Below, piece by piece: positions 44,491-53,152 of a DNA stretch of 64,000 nt. The notes under the pieces were generated by a model. That model saw only the letters and a list, made by a program, of their open reading frames with translations. It was not told the origin of the DNA and ran no database searches. The number at the start of each line of letters is the position of its first letter. The first letter of the stretch is position 1. Made by a program: the position numbers and the translations under genes. The DNA is from Psychromarinibacter halotolerans (GTDB lineage Bacteria; Pseudomonadota; Alphaproteobacteria; Rhodobacterales; Rhodobacteraceae): positions 372,001-436,000 of the forward strand of contig NZ_JARGYD010000001.1 of NCBI RefSeq assembly GCF_029168315.1, in the 5' to 3' direction.

Positions 44491-44967
44491 ATGTCGAATT
44501 ACCTTCGCCTGGCGCTCATGGTAGCCACCTCTGTCGTGCTGATGTACGGCATCACCTACCTGCAAAGCGCCGAGATCGTCGATCATGCCTATCTAAGCGA
44601 GTCGCGGGCCTTCGTGTCGCTGATGATGGGCGCGGTCATGACTGTCGTCATGCTGCTGTGGATGCCGGGCATGTACAGCAACCGCAGCGCCAACATCGCC
44701 ATCATCCTCGGCTGCGCCGTCGCCTTCGGCGGGCTGCTGTACCTGATGCGCAGTCAGGACACGGTGGGCGATGTCGCGTGGATGCGCGCCATGATCCCGC
44801 ACCACTCGATCGCCATTCTCACCAGCGGGAACGCCGAGTTGTCCGACCCGCGCGTGCAGGACTTGGCGCAAGAGATCATCGACGCGCAGGTGCGCGAGAT
44901 CGACGAGATGAAAGCCCTTATCGCCGACCTGACCGGCGCGTCGTCCCAGACGGCCGCAGTGCAGTAA
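44491..44967 (+). CDS. DUF305-family membrane protein
   Basis: A 158-residue protein with three N-terminal membrane helices (residues about 5-25, 40-60, 65-85) and a C-terminal DUF305 segment (DVAWMRAMIPHHSIAILTSG then VQDLAQEIIDAQVREIDEM). The MIPHH motif resembles metal-binding DUF305 proteins often found with copper or redox genes. It precedes the glutaredoxin-DoxX fusion gene by 10 bp, so the two are probably an operon for periplasmic metal or thiol handling. The exact function is unknown. Confidence 0.8.
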   Translation: MSNYLRLALMVATSVVLMYGITYLQSAEIVDHAYLSESRAFVSLMMGAVMTVVMLLWMPGMYSNRSANIAIILGCAVAFGGLLYLMRSQDTVGDVAWMRAMIPHHSIAILTSGNAELSDPRVQDLAQEIIDAQVREIDEMKALIADLTGASSQTAAVQ

Positions 44968-44977
44968 GGAGAGCGTG

Positions 44978-45748
44978 ATGCTTGATGTAACGAAACCGGA
45001 AGAGACGGGCGGAAAGGCGGTCCTGTACCGCATGGTCATGCCCGATCACCTGTGCCCCTTCGGCCTGAAGTCGAAGGATCTGCTTGAGCGCGAGGGGTAC
45101 GAGGTCGAAGACCACCACCTGACCACCCGCGAAGAGACCGACGCCTTCATGGAGCGGCACGGCGTCAAGACAACGCCGCAGACATGGATCGGCGACGAGC
45201 GGATCGGCGGCTATGACGACTTGCGCGTGGCGTTCGGCAAGGAAGATCCCGCGCAGGAGACCAGCTATCGCCCGGTGATCGCGATCTTTTCGGTCGCTTT
45301 CCTGATGGCGGTGGCGCTGGCGGTGGCCACGTTCGGCACGCCGCTGACCCCGCGCACGATCGAATGGTTCGTCGCCATCTCGATGTGTTTCCTTGCCGTG
45401 CAGAAGCTTCAGGACGTCGAACAGTTTTCGACCATGTTCCTGAACTATGACCTGCTGGCGCGGCGCTGGGTGCCTTACGGCTATGTCTACCCCTATGGCG
45501 AGGCGCTGGCGGGCATTTTGATGGTCGGCGGTCTGCTGACGTGGCTGTCTGCTCCGGTTGCGCTGTTCATCGGGACGGTGGGCGCGGTGTCGGTGTTCAA
45601 GGCGGTCTACATCGACAAGCGAGAGCTGAAGTGCGCCTGCGTCGGCGGCAATTCCAACGTGCCGCTTGGCTTCGTGTCGTTGACCGAGAACCTGATGATG
45701 ATCGCGATGGGCATCTGGATGCCGCTGCGCCTGTGGATGGGCTGGTAG
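44978..45748 (+). CDS. Glutaredoxin domain fused to a MauE/DoxX-type membrane domain
   Basis: A 256-residue fusion. Residues 13-85 are a glutaredoxin with a monothiol-type CPFG active site at Cys26 (HLCPFGLKSKDLLEREGYEV) and the KTTPQTWIGDERIGGYDDL glutathione-binding region. Residues 95-256 form four membrane helices like MauE/DoxX, with a CAC pair in LKCACVGG. Such proteins pass or regulate thiol reductant at the inner membrane. AAGGAG at 44966-44971 supports ATG 44978 over the GTG one codon earlier. It is co-directional with the DUF305 gene. Confidence 0.82.
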   Translation: MLDVTKPEETGGKAVLYRMVMPDHLCPFGLKSKDLLEREGYEVEDHHLTTREETDAFMERHGVKTTPQTWIGDERIGGYDDLRVAFGKEDPAQETSYRPVIAIFSVAFLMAVALAVATFGTPLTPRTIEWFVAISMCFLAVQKLQDVEQFSTMFLNYDLLARRWVPYGYVYPYGEALAGILMVGGLLTWLSAPVALFIGTVGAVSVFKAVYIDKRELKCACVGGNSNVPLGFVSLTENLMMIAMGIWMPLRLWMGW

Positions 45749-45751
45749 CCG

Positions 45752-45892
45752 TCAGGCGCCCAGCAGGTTGTACAGCGACAGCCCCAGCAGAAACACGGCA
45801 GAGCAGGCCGTCGCGACCAGAAGCGCGGACCAGACGGTCGGGCGGGGCGGGGGAATGTGATGTCCCATCACGGATCGCGATTGGCGTTTCAT
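45752..45892 (-). CDS. Small single-span membrane protein (46 residues)
   Basis: An open frame of 46 residues, starting MKRQSRSVMGHHIPPPRPTV and continuing into one hydrophobic helix (LLVATACSAVFLLGLSLYNL). The positive N-terminus predicts a cytoplasmic N-end. It is convergent with the glutaredoxin-DoxX gene (3-bp gap) and divergent from the FemAB-like gene. No known family is recognised; the membrane-helix composition is the main support. Confidence 0.5.
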   Translation of the reverse strand: MKRQSRSVMGHHIPPPRPTVWSALLVATACSAVFLLGLSLYNLLGA

Positions 45893-45979
45893 GCGCTCAG
45901 CTTGCCGCAAAGGTCTTGCCACGGGGTTAACGGTTGGCCTTAACGCGCTGTTAGCCGATCCCGGCCCAAGATCGCCGGC

Positions 45980-46951
45980 GTGCATATTCGCTGGGACAGC
46001 CTGACAGAACGCGCGTGGGGTATGGCCCTGCCGGACACCGCCTGCGCGATGCAGCAGGCGTGGCGCTATGGCGCGGCGGTGCAGGCGATGGGCGGTGCCG
46101 TCCACCGGGCCGAGATTTGGGACGGCGGCCGGTTTCTGGGGCTGGCGCAGGTCCTTGTGCGGCGGGCCGGTCCGCTGCGGCTGGGCTGGCTGTCGCGGGG
46201 GCCGGTCTGGCATGATCGTCCGGGCGACGCCCGCGCCGCGCTTCACGCCCTGCGGCGGGCGCTGCCCCAACCGGGGCCGCGTCTGCTGCTGAGCATGTCA
46301 GAGGATCGGGTGCCCGGCGTTCTGCCGCTGGTCACGCCGGTCTGCATGGCCGAAGTCGCGCTTGCGCCGGAACCCGCGACGATGCGCGCGCGCCTGCACC
46401 AGAAATGGCGCAACCGTCTTGTCCGGGCCGAGGCGAGCGGCCTGAAAGTGACCGTGACGGCGGCGTCTGGCGCGGACATGGACTGGCTTCTGGCGTTGGA
46501 CGGCGCACAGGCGCGGGCGCGCGGGTATCGCCGCCTGCCGCCCGCCTTTCTTGCCGCATGGACCGCCTGCAAGGGGCCGCCGCCGTACCTGTTCACCGCG
46601 CGCCTGAAGGGCGACCCGGTGGCGGCGATGCTGTTTCTGGACCATGCGCCGGGGGCCACCTATCACCTTGGCTGGAATGGGCCGCAGGGCAGGGCGCTGT
46701 CGGCGCATCACCTGCTGCTGTGGCGGGCGATGCGGTACTTTGCGCGCAACACGCGACGGCGCTTGGATCTGGGGGCGCTGGACACCGTGACCGCGCCGGG
46801 GCTGGCGCGGTTCAAGCTGGGCACGGGCGCGCAGGCGCGGTGGCTGGGGCCGACCGCTTTGGTTCCGCCGTGGCGGCGCGAAAGACCTTGCGCGGTGAAC
46901 GAAACCGCCGCAATGCTGGCCGCACCCTTTTCCGTAACGGACGATCATTGA
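45980..46951 (+). CDS. GNAT/FemAB-like acyltransferase
   Basis: A 323-residue protein starting with GTG. MRARLHQKWRNRLVRAEASG near residue 135 and the later LFTARLKGDPVAAMLFLDHA and HLLLWRAMRYFAR fit FemAB/GNAT_6-type acyl or aminoacyl transferases, which modify peptidoglycan precursors or polysaccharides. There is no signal peptide or membrane span. Its stop shares a base with the next gene start (TGATG), coupling it to a secreted protein. The substrate is unknown. Confidence 0.7.
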   Translation: MHIRWDSLTERAWGMALPDTACAMQQAWRYGAAVQAMGGAVHRAEIWDGGRFLGLAQVLVRRAGPLRLGWLSRGPVWHDRPGDARAALHALRRALPQPGPRLLLSMSEDRVPGVLPLVTPVCMAEVALAPEPATMRARLHQKWRNRLVRAEASGLKVTVTAASGADMDWLLALDGAQARARGYRRLPPAFLAAWTACKGPPPYLFTARLKGDPVAAMLFLDHAPGATYHLGWNGPQGRALSAHHLLLWRAMRYFARNTRRRLDLGALDTVTAPGLARFKLGTGAQARWLGPTALVPPWRRERPCAVNETAAMLAAPFSVTDDH

Positions 46952-47445
46952 TGCGCATGTTTCTGTTTCTGCTGGCGTTTCTGCCGGCACCGCTATTCGC
47001 CGAAGGTCTGGATGGCCGCACGCTGAACTTTCATATCGAAACCTGGGACGACCCCGCAGAGCCGCTGTTCGAAACTGGCGTTCTGACTGCCCCCGTGGGG
47101 CCTGGCGTGGAACTGGATGTCGGCACGCTGGGCCGCAAGGCCGGGTTCGACCTGATCCCCCTGATGGTGGACGTGGACGGCGACCGGCTGACGCTCGATT
47201 TCTCGGAAACGGGGCCGCAGGACTTCTACACGTCGCGGTTCAACGGCTATGTCATCGACTTCGGCAAGGGCTGCCCGATGCTGACTGGCGCGCGTCTGGA
47301 CCACGACGCGACGACGCTGCCCATCGGCGGCAAGCGCCTGACGGTCGAGGACGGCGTGCTGCGGGTCAACGTGTCGGGGCTGGTCACCGACTGGCAGCAG
47401 AAGGCCGTGATCCGGCTGGAACTGTCCCCCTGCACGGGCGGCTAG
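46951..47445 (+). CDS. Secreted hypothetical protein
   Basis: A 164-residue protein with a clear signal peptide (MRMFLFLLAFLPAPLFA-EGL). The mature part is beta-rich, with two Cys (GCPMLTGARLD; LSPCTGG) that might form a disulfide. I recognise no domain. It is translationally coupled to the FemAB-like gene, so an envelope role is likely. The ATG at 46951 is chosen because it gives the signal peptide and the coupling. Confidence 0.75.
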   Translation: MRMFLFLLAFLPAPLFAEGLDGRTLNFHIETWDDPAEPLFETGVLTAPVGPGVELDVGTLGRKAGFDLIPLMVDVDGDRLTLDFSETGPQDFYTSRFNGYVIDFGKGCPMLTGARLDHDATTLPIGGKRLTVEDGVLRVNVSGLVTDWQQKAVIRLELSPCTGG

Positions 47446-47466
47446 GCAACGGGCGCCGAACCGGCG

Positions 47467-48882
47467 TTACAGCAGGTTCGGCAGCCACAACACGATGCCG
47501 GGGAAGGCGATCAGCACTGCCACCGTCACCACGTCCGCGATAAAGAACGGCGAGGCGCCGCGAAACACGTCCTGCACCGAGATCGGCAGCTTGTTGTCCT
47601 GCGCCACGCCCGCGACCACGAAGCAGTTCAAGCCGATGGGCGGCGTGATCAGGCATAACTCGGCCATCTTCACCACGATGATGCCGAACCAGATGCCGCA
47701 TTCCTCGGACGTCATGCCCAGCGCGCCGGGCGCATCGCCGACCGCGCCGTTCAGGGCCAGCACGGCAGGGAAGGTCACGGGCAGCGTCAGGATCAGCATC
47801 CCGATGGCGTCCATGAACATGCCCAGCACGACATAGGCCAGCAGGATCAGCAACAGCGTCAGATAGGCAGGCTGGTCCAACCCGCCGATCCAGTCCGCGA
47901 AGGACTCGGGCAGCTTGGCGAAGCCAAGGAAGCGGACGTAGATCAGCACGCCCCAGATCATCGTGAAGATCATCACCGTCAGCTTGGCCGCTTCCATCAG
48001 CGCGCCGCGCAGCTGGCCCCAGCGCATGCCCTTCCACAGCGCCATCACCAGCACCACGAAGGCGCCCAAGGCCCCGGCTTCGGTCGGGGTCGCCCAGCCG
48101 AAATAGATCGAATAGACGATGATCGCGATCACCAGCAGGATCGGCGTGGTGCCGGGCAGGGACGCGAACCGTTCGCGCCAAGTGAACCCGCGGACGGGCG
48201 GGCCCAGCGAGGGCCAGACCCGCGCCTGACCCACGATCAGCGCGGCATAGATCAGCGCCGACACCGCGCCGGGCAGGAACCCGGCCAGCAGCAGCTTGCC
48301 CACCGACTGTTCGACGATGATGGCGTAGATCACAAGGATCGCCGAGGGCGGTATCAGCGAGGCCAGCGTGCCCCCCGCCGCCACGACACCGGCGGCGAAC
48401 CGTTTGTCATAGCCATATTTCAGCATCTCGGGGATCGCGATGCGCGCGAACACCGCCGAGGTCGCGACCGACGCGCCGCTGACCGCCGCGAAGCCCGCCG
48501 TGGCAAAGACCGTGGCCACGCCCAGCCCGCCGGGCAGCCAGCCGACCCAGCGCCGTGCCGCTTCGAACAGGTACCGGGTCAGACCGGCGTAATAGGCGAG
48601 ATAGCCGATCAGGATGAACGTCGGGATCAGCGACAGCGAATAGGTCGTCGACTTGGAATGCGGGATCTGGCCCGCGAGTTTCATCGCGGTGATCAGCCCC
48701 TTGTCGAACCCCTGTTTCGACATGAAGAACAGGCACAGCCCAAGGAAGCCGATGAAGGCCGTGGCGAAAGCCACCCGCACGCCGATCATAACCAGCACCA
48801 CCAGCGCGGCGGACAGCCAAAGCGACATGCGGAACACATCCATGTCCGCCAGCAGCGCCTTCATGTCGATCAGCGCGTCCAT
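47467..48882 (-). CDS. dctM: TRAP transporter large permease (DctM-type)
   Basis: A 471-residue protein with at least eleven hydrophobic segments, the ion-coupled transport subunit of a TRAP system. Typical blocks are AAVSGASVATSAVFARIAIP, VVAAGGTLASLIPPSAILVI and LTPPIGLNCFVVAGVAQDN-like text near the C-terminus. It is the last gene of dctP-dctQ-dctM (67 bp after dctQ). The substrate is an organic acid of unknown identity. It is convergent with the secreted hypothetical gene. Confidence 0.93.
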   Translation of the reverse strand: MDALIDMKALLADMDVFRMSLWLSAALVVLVMIGVRVAFATAFIGFLGLCLFFMSKQGFDKGLITAMKLAGQIPHSKSTTYSLSLIPTFILIGYLAYYAGLTRYLFEAARRWVGWLPGGLGVATVFATAGFAAVSGASVATSAVFARIAIPEMLKYGYDKRFAAGVVAAGGTLASLIPPSAILVIYAIIVEQSVGKLLLAGFLPGAVSALIYAALIVGQARVWPSLGPPVRGFTWRERFASLPGTTPILLVIAIIVYSIYFGWATPTEAGALGAFVVLVMALWKGMRWGQLRGALMEAAKLTVMIFTMIWGVLIYVRFLGFAKLPESFADWIGGLDQPAYLTLLLILLAYVVLGMFMDAIGMLILTLPVTFPAVLALNGAVGDAPGALGMTSEECGIWFGIIVVKMAELCLITPPIGLNCFVVAGVAQDNKLPISVQDVFRGASPFFIADVVTVAVLIAFPGIVLWLPNLL

Positions 48883-48949
48883 GCGGGCCTCGTCGCCTGT
48901 TGTGGGGTCAGTTCGCGAGTCGGTTCGGGGGGCAGTTCGGGGGCAGGGG

Positions 48950-49567
48950 TCATTCCACCGTCTCCGCCTCGTGCGCGGCCTGTGTCGCCGGATCTTCGAT
49001 CAGCGGCACCGCGACCGGCGCGGGATCGCCGCGCAGCAAGGCGCGGCCATAGCCCCAGACCTGAAGCGCCAACCGGACCCACAGCACCGCCAGCGCCACC
49101 GGCACCAGAAGCTTCGCGGGCCACAGCGGCAGCGAGATGTCGATGGAACTGTCGCGCGACCACAAGGGCGCCGACCAGTCGAACGACCGCTGGAAGTGGA
49201 ACCATGTGCCGTAGATCAGCGCGGTCGTCAGAAGCAGCATGAAGATCACCGACAGAAGCTCGGCGAACCACAGGCCCCGCCCGCGCAAGCGGCTGACCAC
49301 GATGTCCATGCGGATGTGCCCGCCCTCGCGCTGGCAGTAGGCGAGACCGAGAAAGGCGAAGCAGGCCATGAACTGCTGCGTCCAGTCCACGTATCCCGGC
49401 ACCGGCATCCCAAGGAATTTACGCCCCAGCACGTTCCACACCGCCAGCAGCACCAGCATGAAGATCACGATGCCCCCGATCAGGTTCATCGTGGTCTCCA
49501 GCCGCAGCCACGCGCGATCGGCGCGCGACACGGCGCTTTTGTCTGCAAGAACCGAAGATGTCGTCAT
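48950..49567 (-). CDS. dctQ: TRAP transporter small permease (DctQ-type)
   Basis: A 205-residue protein with four membrane segments (NLIGGIVIFMLVLLAVWNVL; QQFMACFAFLGLAYCQR; AELLSVIFMLLLTTALIYGT; AKLLVPVALAVLWVRLALQV) and the conserved GHIRMDI motif, the DctQ signature. It joins DctM in the membrane. It lies between dctP (56 bp, with a hairpin) and dctM. Confidence 0.9.
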   Translation of the reverse strand: MTTSSVLADKSAVSRADRAWLRLETTMNLIGGIVIFMLVLLAVWNVLGRKFLGMPVPGYVDWTQQFMACFAFLGLAYCQREGGHIRMDIVVSRLRGRGLWFAELLSVIFMLLLTTALIYGTWFHFQRSFDWSAPLWSRDSSIDISLPLWPAKLLVPVALAVLWVRLALQVWGYGRALLRGDPAPVAVPLIEDPATQAAHEAETVE

Positions 49568-49585
49568 GCGTATTCAGCCTGCCAG

Positions 49586-49618
49586 CCCCGCGCCCCGGGA
49601 CAGATCCGGGACGCGGGG
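49586..49618 (-). promoter_or_regulatory. Intercistronic stem-loop between dctP and dctQ
   Basis: CCCCGCG-C-CCCGG, loop GACAGAT, CCGGG-A-CGCGGGG: a 12-bp GC stem with one mismatch filling most of the gap. It is placed like the hairpin after aglE and probably raises dctP mRNA relative to the permease genes. Confidence 0.6.
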
Positions 49619-49623
49619 TCGGG

Positions 49624-50634
49624 TTACATCCGCTCTTTCTCGAGCGTTTCCAGAACGAGGTCGTAGAGTTCCTGCGCCGGAAGCCCCTGCGCGCTCATCT
49701 CCTCGATCCAGGCGTCGTGGATCGGCTTGCCCGCCGTCTCGCGGAACTCGGCCAGCACCTCGTCCGAGATCTGCACCTTCTCGACGCCCTTCTCGGCCAG
49801 CACCTCTTCCCAGCGGTTCAGAAGCTCGCCGTAGTTTTCAAGGTAATAGGCGATGGCTTCGTCGACCGACTCGTCGAGGATCGCGCGGTTCTCGTCGGAC
49901 AGGTCGTTATAGGCGTCGATGTTCACGACCACCGGGCAGTTCACGGTGCCGGGGTTCAGGTTCTCGGTCCACCAGTCGGCGATGTCGATGGTGCGGAACG
50001 ACAGGTGCGCGTGCTGCGCGAAGGCGACGGTGTCGACCACGCCGCTTTCCATCGCGTTGTAGGTTTCCGACGCGGTCATCGAGGTGGGCACGGCGCCGAC
50101 GCTTTCGAAGGCGTTGCCAATGCCGCCCGTCGCCCGGACCCGCATCCCGTCGAAATCGTCCAGCGTGGTGCGCGGGTCGCCGGTGCCGACGATGTTGTAC
50201 TGCGGCATGGGCGAGGTCATCAGCAGCTTGGCGTTCCACTGCTCCATCTCTTCCTGCACCGCCGGGTGGTCGTAGACCGCCTTCGACACGGCGACCTCTT
50301 CCTTTAGGCTGGACACGCCCATGAAGGGCAGCTCCAGCACGGTGATCGCGCGGTTCTTGTCGCGGTGATATCCGGCGCAGAACTGCGCCATCTCGAACGC
50401 GCCGATTGAGATGCCGTCGAGGTTCTCGGTGTTCTTCGACAGGCCGCCGTAGGACACGTTCATCGTGAAATCGCCGCCGGACTTCTCCTCCACCAGTTCG
50501 GCGATCTTCTCGATATGTTCAGTGAACGCGCGCCGCTGGCCCCAGACCGATACGTTCCATTCCACGGCAATGGCTTCACCGGCGAACGCAGTTGCAAGGG
50601 CCGCAAGCGCGGCCTTGCCCATCAAATGGGTCAT
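49624..50634 (-). CDS. dctP: TRAP transporter substrate-binding protein (DctP-type)
   Basis: A 336-residue periplasmic protein with an N-terminal signal (ALAALATAFAGEAIA) and DctP-family blocks: FTMNVSYGGLSKNTENLDGI, the region with the conserved ligand-binding Arg (FDGMRVRATGGIGNAFESVG), and SGVVDTVAFAQHAHLSFRTI. It captures an organic acid for DctQM. First gene of the operon. Confidence 0.92.
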   Translation of the reverse strand: MTHLMGKAALAALATAFAGEAIAVEWNVSVWGQRRAFTEHIEKIAELVEEKSGGDFTMNVSYGGLSKNTENLDGISIGAFEMAQFCAGYHRDKNRAITVLELPFMGVSSLKEEVAVSKAVYDHPAVQEEMEQWNAKLLMTSPMPQYNIVGTGDPRTTLDDFDGMRVRATGGIGNAFESVGAVPTSMTASETYNAMESGVVDTVAFAQHAHLSFRTIDIADWWTENLNPGTVNCPVVVNIDAYNDLSDENRAILDESVDEAIAYYLENYGELLNRWEEVLAEKGVEKVQISDEVLAEFRETAGKPIHDAWIEEMSAQGLPAQELYDLVLETLEKERM

Positions 50635-50749
50635 GGTTTCCTCCCTGTTGTCGCGGGCATTCGCCCGTCATGGCGGGCAGCCTAGTCCGGGAGGGCGGCG
50701 TTCACCAAGCCAAAATTGCCCCTGCGGCAGCCGCGTTCGGCACCCTTCG

Positions 50750-50780
50750 GGATCACGCGGGTTTGAAACGCGCGTGATCC
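50750..50780 (-). terminator. Hairpin downstream of the cytochrome c gene
   Basis: GGATCACGCG (50750-50759) and CGCGTGATCC (50771-50780) make a perfect 10-bp stem with an 11-base loop, 19 bp after the minus-strand cytochrome c stop. It lacks a T-run but is the obvious transcript end between this gene and the dctP promoter region. Confidence 0.45.
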
Positions 50781-50798
50781 GGGGCAGGGGCGGGATGC

Positions 50799-51689
50799 CT
50801 ATTCGATGGGCGGGACGGCCTTCAGGTAGGCGGCCAGCGCAGCGCGGTCCGCCTCGGGCAGTTCGGCAAGGTTGGTGACGACGTCGGCCATGTGGCCCCC
50901 GACGCTGTCGAACATCGGGGTGAACCCCGAAGTGAAATACTCGACCAGATCCGCCTCGGCCCAGTCCAGCGCCGCGGGCGTGATGTTCGGCACGCGGCCC
51001 TCGCCGCTGGGGTTCGGCGCCCCGCCCAGCCAGCGCGACTTGTTCAGCCCGCCCAGAATGTTGCGCTCGGTATGGCATTCGGCGCAGTGGCCCAGCGCCT
51101 CGGCGATATAGCGGCCTTGGGTCGTGGTGTCGTCCAGCCCGGCGGTCACGACGAAATCGTCGTTCAGGAACAGGAACTTCCAGCCGCCTAGCGACCGCCG
51201 GATGTTGAACGGGAAGCCCACGTCGTGCGGCTGGCTGGGCGTGTCGCTGGCCGGAAGGGTTTGCAGGAAGCCATGCAGCGACACGATATCCTGCGGCGTG
51301 GCATGGACATAGGCGGTGTAGGGGAAGGCCGGATAGTAGTGGCTGCCCTCGGGCGAAACGCCGTGGTGCATCGCGTTGTACAGGTCCAGCGCCGACCAGT
51401 CGCCGATGCCCTCTGCCGGGTCGGACGAGATGTTGGGCGCATAGAAGGTGCCGAAGTCGCTTTCCAGCGGACGCCCGCCGGACAGGACCAGCTTTTCCTC
51501 GCCCGACGCGCCTTCGGGGGCGTGGCACGAGGCGCAGCCGCCTGCGTAAAAGACCCATTCGCCCCGTTCCAGATCGGGTTCCAGCCCCGCAAGCACCTCT
51601 GCGTCGGCCATGACCGGCCGGGTGACGTACCAGAAGACGGCGGCGCCGATGACGATCAGGACGGCGAGGATTGAAAGAATACGGCCCAT
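50799..51689 (-). CDS. Di-heme c-type cytochrome
   Basis: A 296-residue protein with one N-terminal membrane or signal helix (ILSILAVLIVIGAAVFWYV) and two heme sites, CASCH near residue 54 and CAECH near residue 195, each followed by a methionine-containing cytochrome fold. The layout resembles cytochrome subunits of alcohol or aldehyde dehydrogenases and related periplasmic oxidases. No dehydrogenase subunit is adjacent. The ATG at 51689 gives a normal signal anchor; a longer start at 51767 is less likely. Confidence 0.88.
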   Translation of the reverse strand: MGRILSILAVLIVIGAAVFWYVTRPVMADAEVLAGLEPDLERGEWVFYAGGCASCHAPEGASGEEKLVLSGGRPLESDFGTFYAPNISSDPAEGIGDWSALDLYNAMHHGVSPEGSHYYPAFPYTAYVHATPQDIVSLHGFLQTLPASDTPSQPHDVGFPFNIRRSLGGWKFLFLNDDFVVTAGLDDTTTQGRYIAEALGHCAECHTERNILGGLNKSRWLGGAPNPSGEGRVPNITPAALDWAEADLVEYFTSGFTPMFDSVGGHMADVVTNLAELPEADRAALAAYLKAVPPIE

Positions 51690-51946
51690 GCGGTGCCCCC
51701 GTATGCGTGTCTCAATGGGTTTGACGGTAGGACCTGTGACCGGTTCCGCAAGCCGCCCCGACCGCACTGGAACCGCGCCGAAGGCGGGGCCGGACAGGCT
51801 TTGGGAGCTGGCGCAGGACCATCATAACTGGCTTTCCCGTGAAACGGTTTTGCTGCGGGCGATGGTACCTGCGAAACGGCAGAAGGCCAGCCGCTGATTT
51901 CGCGGCGTCGGTGTGCGGAAATGCAGAGTGCGGCTCGGTCGCGCGG

Positions 51947-52126
51947 CTATCGCACCACCCGGCCCGGTGCGCGAACCCTGTCCAACGTCAGCCAGTCGGG
52001 CCAGCCGAACAGCCGCTCGTAGCCGAACAGAAGCAGACAGATCACGACGATGGCCGCCACCAGCTTGACGCGGTCCCAAGACGGCGGGTTCTGCGCCCAG
52101 CGTTTCGCCCGCAGAAGCCACATCAT
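51947..52126 (-). CDS. Small conserved-looking membrane protein (59 residues)
   Basis: A 59-residue frame starting MMWLLRAKRWAQNPPSWDRV, then a helix (KLVAAIVVICLLLFGYERLF) and GWPDWLTLDRV. AAGGAG lies eight bases before the ATG. From memory, similar RRWAQNPPS...GWPDWLT proteins occur widely in Rhodobacteraceae, so I think it is a true gene. Function unknown. It is divergent from the Sel1 gene. Confidence 0.7.
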   Translation of the reverse strand: MMWLLRAKRWAQNPPSWDRVKLVAAIVVICLLLFGYERLFGWPDWLTLDRVRAPGRVVR

Positions 52127-52234
52127 GCGCGGTGCTCCTTGGTGGCAAACTCGGCGGCACGGCGGATTGACCCGTCCGGCGGGGTCATTAAGCTGCGGCC
52201 CAGTTCATCGGATTCATTGCCAGAGACATTTGCC

Positions 52235-53152
52235 ATGCTTCGTACCGTTTTCCTGTCCGGCGCCCTGTCGGCTGTCCTTTGCCTTGCCGCGACCGCGCCG
52301 CAGGCCCAGCCCACCGAGGACGAGATCGCCGCCGCGCGGCTGGAATATATCGACGGCGACTATGCCGCCGCGCTTGAGGTGCTGATGCCCGCCGCCGAGG
52401 CGGGCGACGCCAACGCCCAGAACATTGTGGCCGATGCCTACGACAAGGGCAACGGAGTGGAACAGGACACAGCCAAGGCGCTGGAATGGTGGGAGAAATC
52501 GGCAGCGCAGGACTTCGACCGCGCGTTGCACAACCTTGGGCACCATTATGCCGCGTCGGACCCGGCGACATCGGCGGGCTACTACGAACGGGCCGCCGCG
52601 CTTGGCTATCACCATTCGATGGTGAACCTCGGGCGGCTGTACGAAAAGGGCCTGCTGGGCGACGAGCCGGATCTGGAGCGCGCGGCAGAGCTGTACGAAC
52701 AGGCGTCTGATCTGGGCAACGCGCTGGCGATGAACAACCTTGGGCGGTTATACGTGATCGAGGACGGGCTGGGGCCGGACTATCCCTATGCGCTTGGCCT
52801 GTTCTACGACGCCGCCGAGGCGGGCAGCGTGCGGGGCGTGTCGAACCTTGGCGCGATGTACGCAAACGGGTACGGCGTGACGTACGACCCGATGGCCGCC
52901 ATCGCGCTGTACCGCATGGCGGCCGAGCAGGGTCATGCACAGGCGGCGGCCAACCTTGCCTATTGGTTGATCGAATGGGATTTCGGCTGGACCAATCCGG
53001 CTGAGGGCTGGGCGTGGTGCCAGGTCGCGATCGAACAGGCCGAACCCGCCGACCTGGCGGGCTTCGAGGCCGACTGCGACTATCTGTCAGAATTCGTGGA
53101 CGACGCGGCGATGGCGGCGGCGGCAGAGATCAAGCCGGGCCTTCTTCGGTAA
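52235..53152 (+). CDS. Secreted Sel1-like (TPR) repeat protein
   Basis: A 305-residue protein with a signal peptide (LSGALSAVLCLAATAPQAQ) and about five Sel1 repeats of about 36 residues, seen in AAALEVLMPAAEAGDANAQN, MVNLGRLYEKGLLGDEPDLE, AMNNLGRLYVIEDGLG and GVSNLGAMYANGYGVTYDPM. Such solenoids act as periplasmic scaffolds. The ATG at 52235 begins the signal peptide. Its last 23 bp overlap the convergent hpt gene. Confidence 0.85.
   Translation: MLRTVFLSGALSAVLCLAATAPQAQPTEDEIAAARLEYIDGDYAAALEVLMPAAEAGDANAQNIVADAYDKGNGVEQDTAKALEWWEKSAAQDFDRALHNLGHHYAASDPATSAGYYERAAALGYHHSMVNLGRLYEKGLLGDEPDLERAAELYEQASDLGNALAMNNLGRLYVIEDGLGPDYPYALGLFYDAAEAGSVRGVSNLGAMYANGYGVTYDPMAAIALYRMAAEQGHAQAAANLAYWLIEWDFGWTNPAEGWAWCQVAIEQAEPADLAGFEADCDYLSEFVDDAAMAAAAEIKPGLLR

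Noticed and set aside
45980..46951. The GNAT/FemAB-like protein as the missing ceramide synthase.
   Set aside because: It is 12 kb beyond the lipid island, is coupled to a secreted hypothetical, and has FemAB-type rather than recognisable bCerS features.
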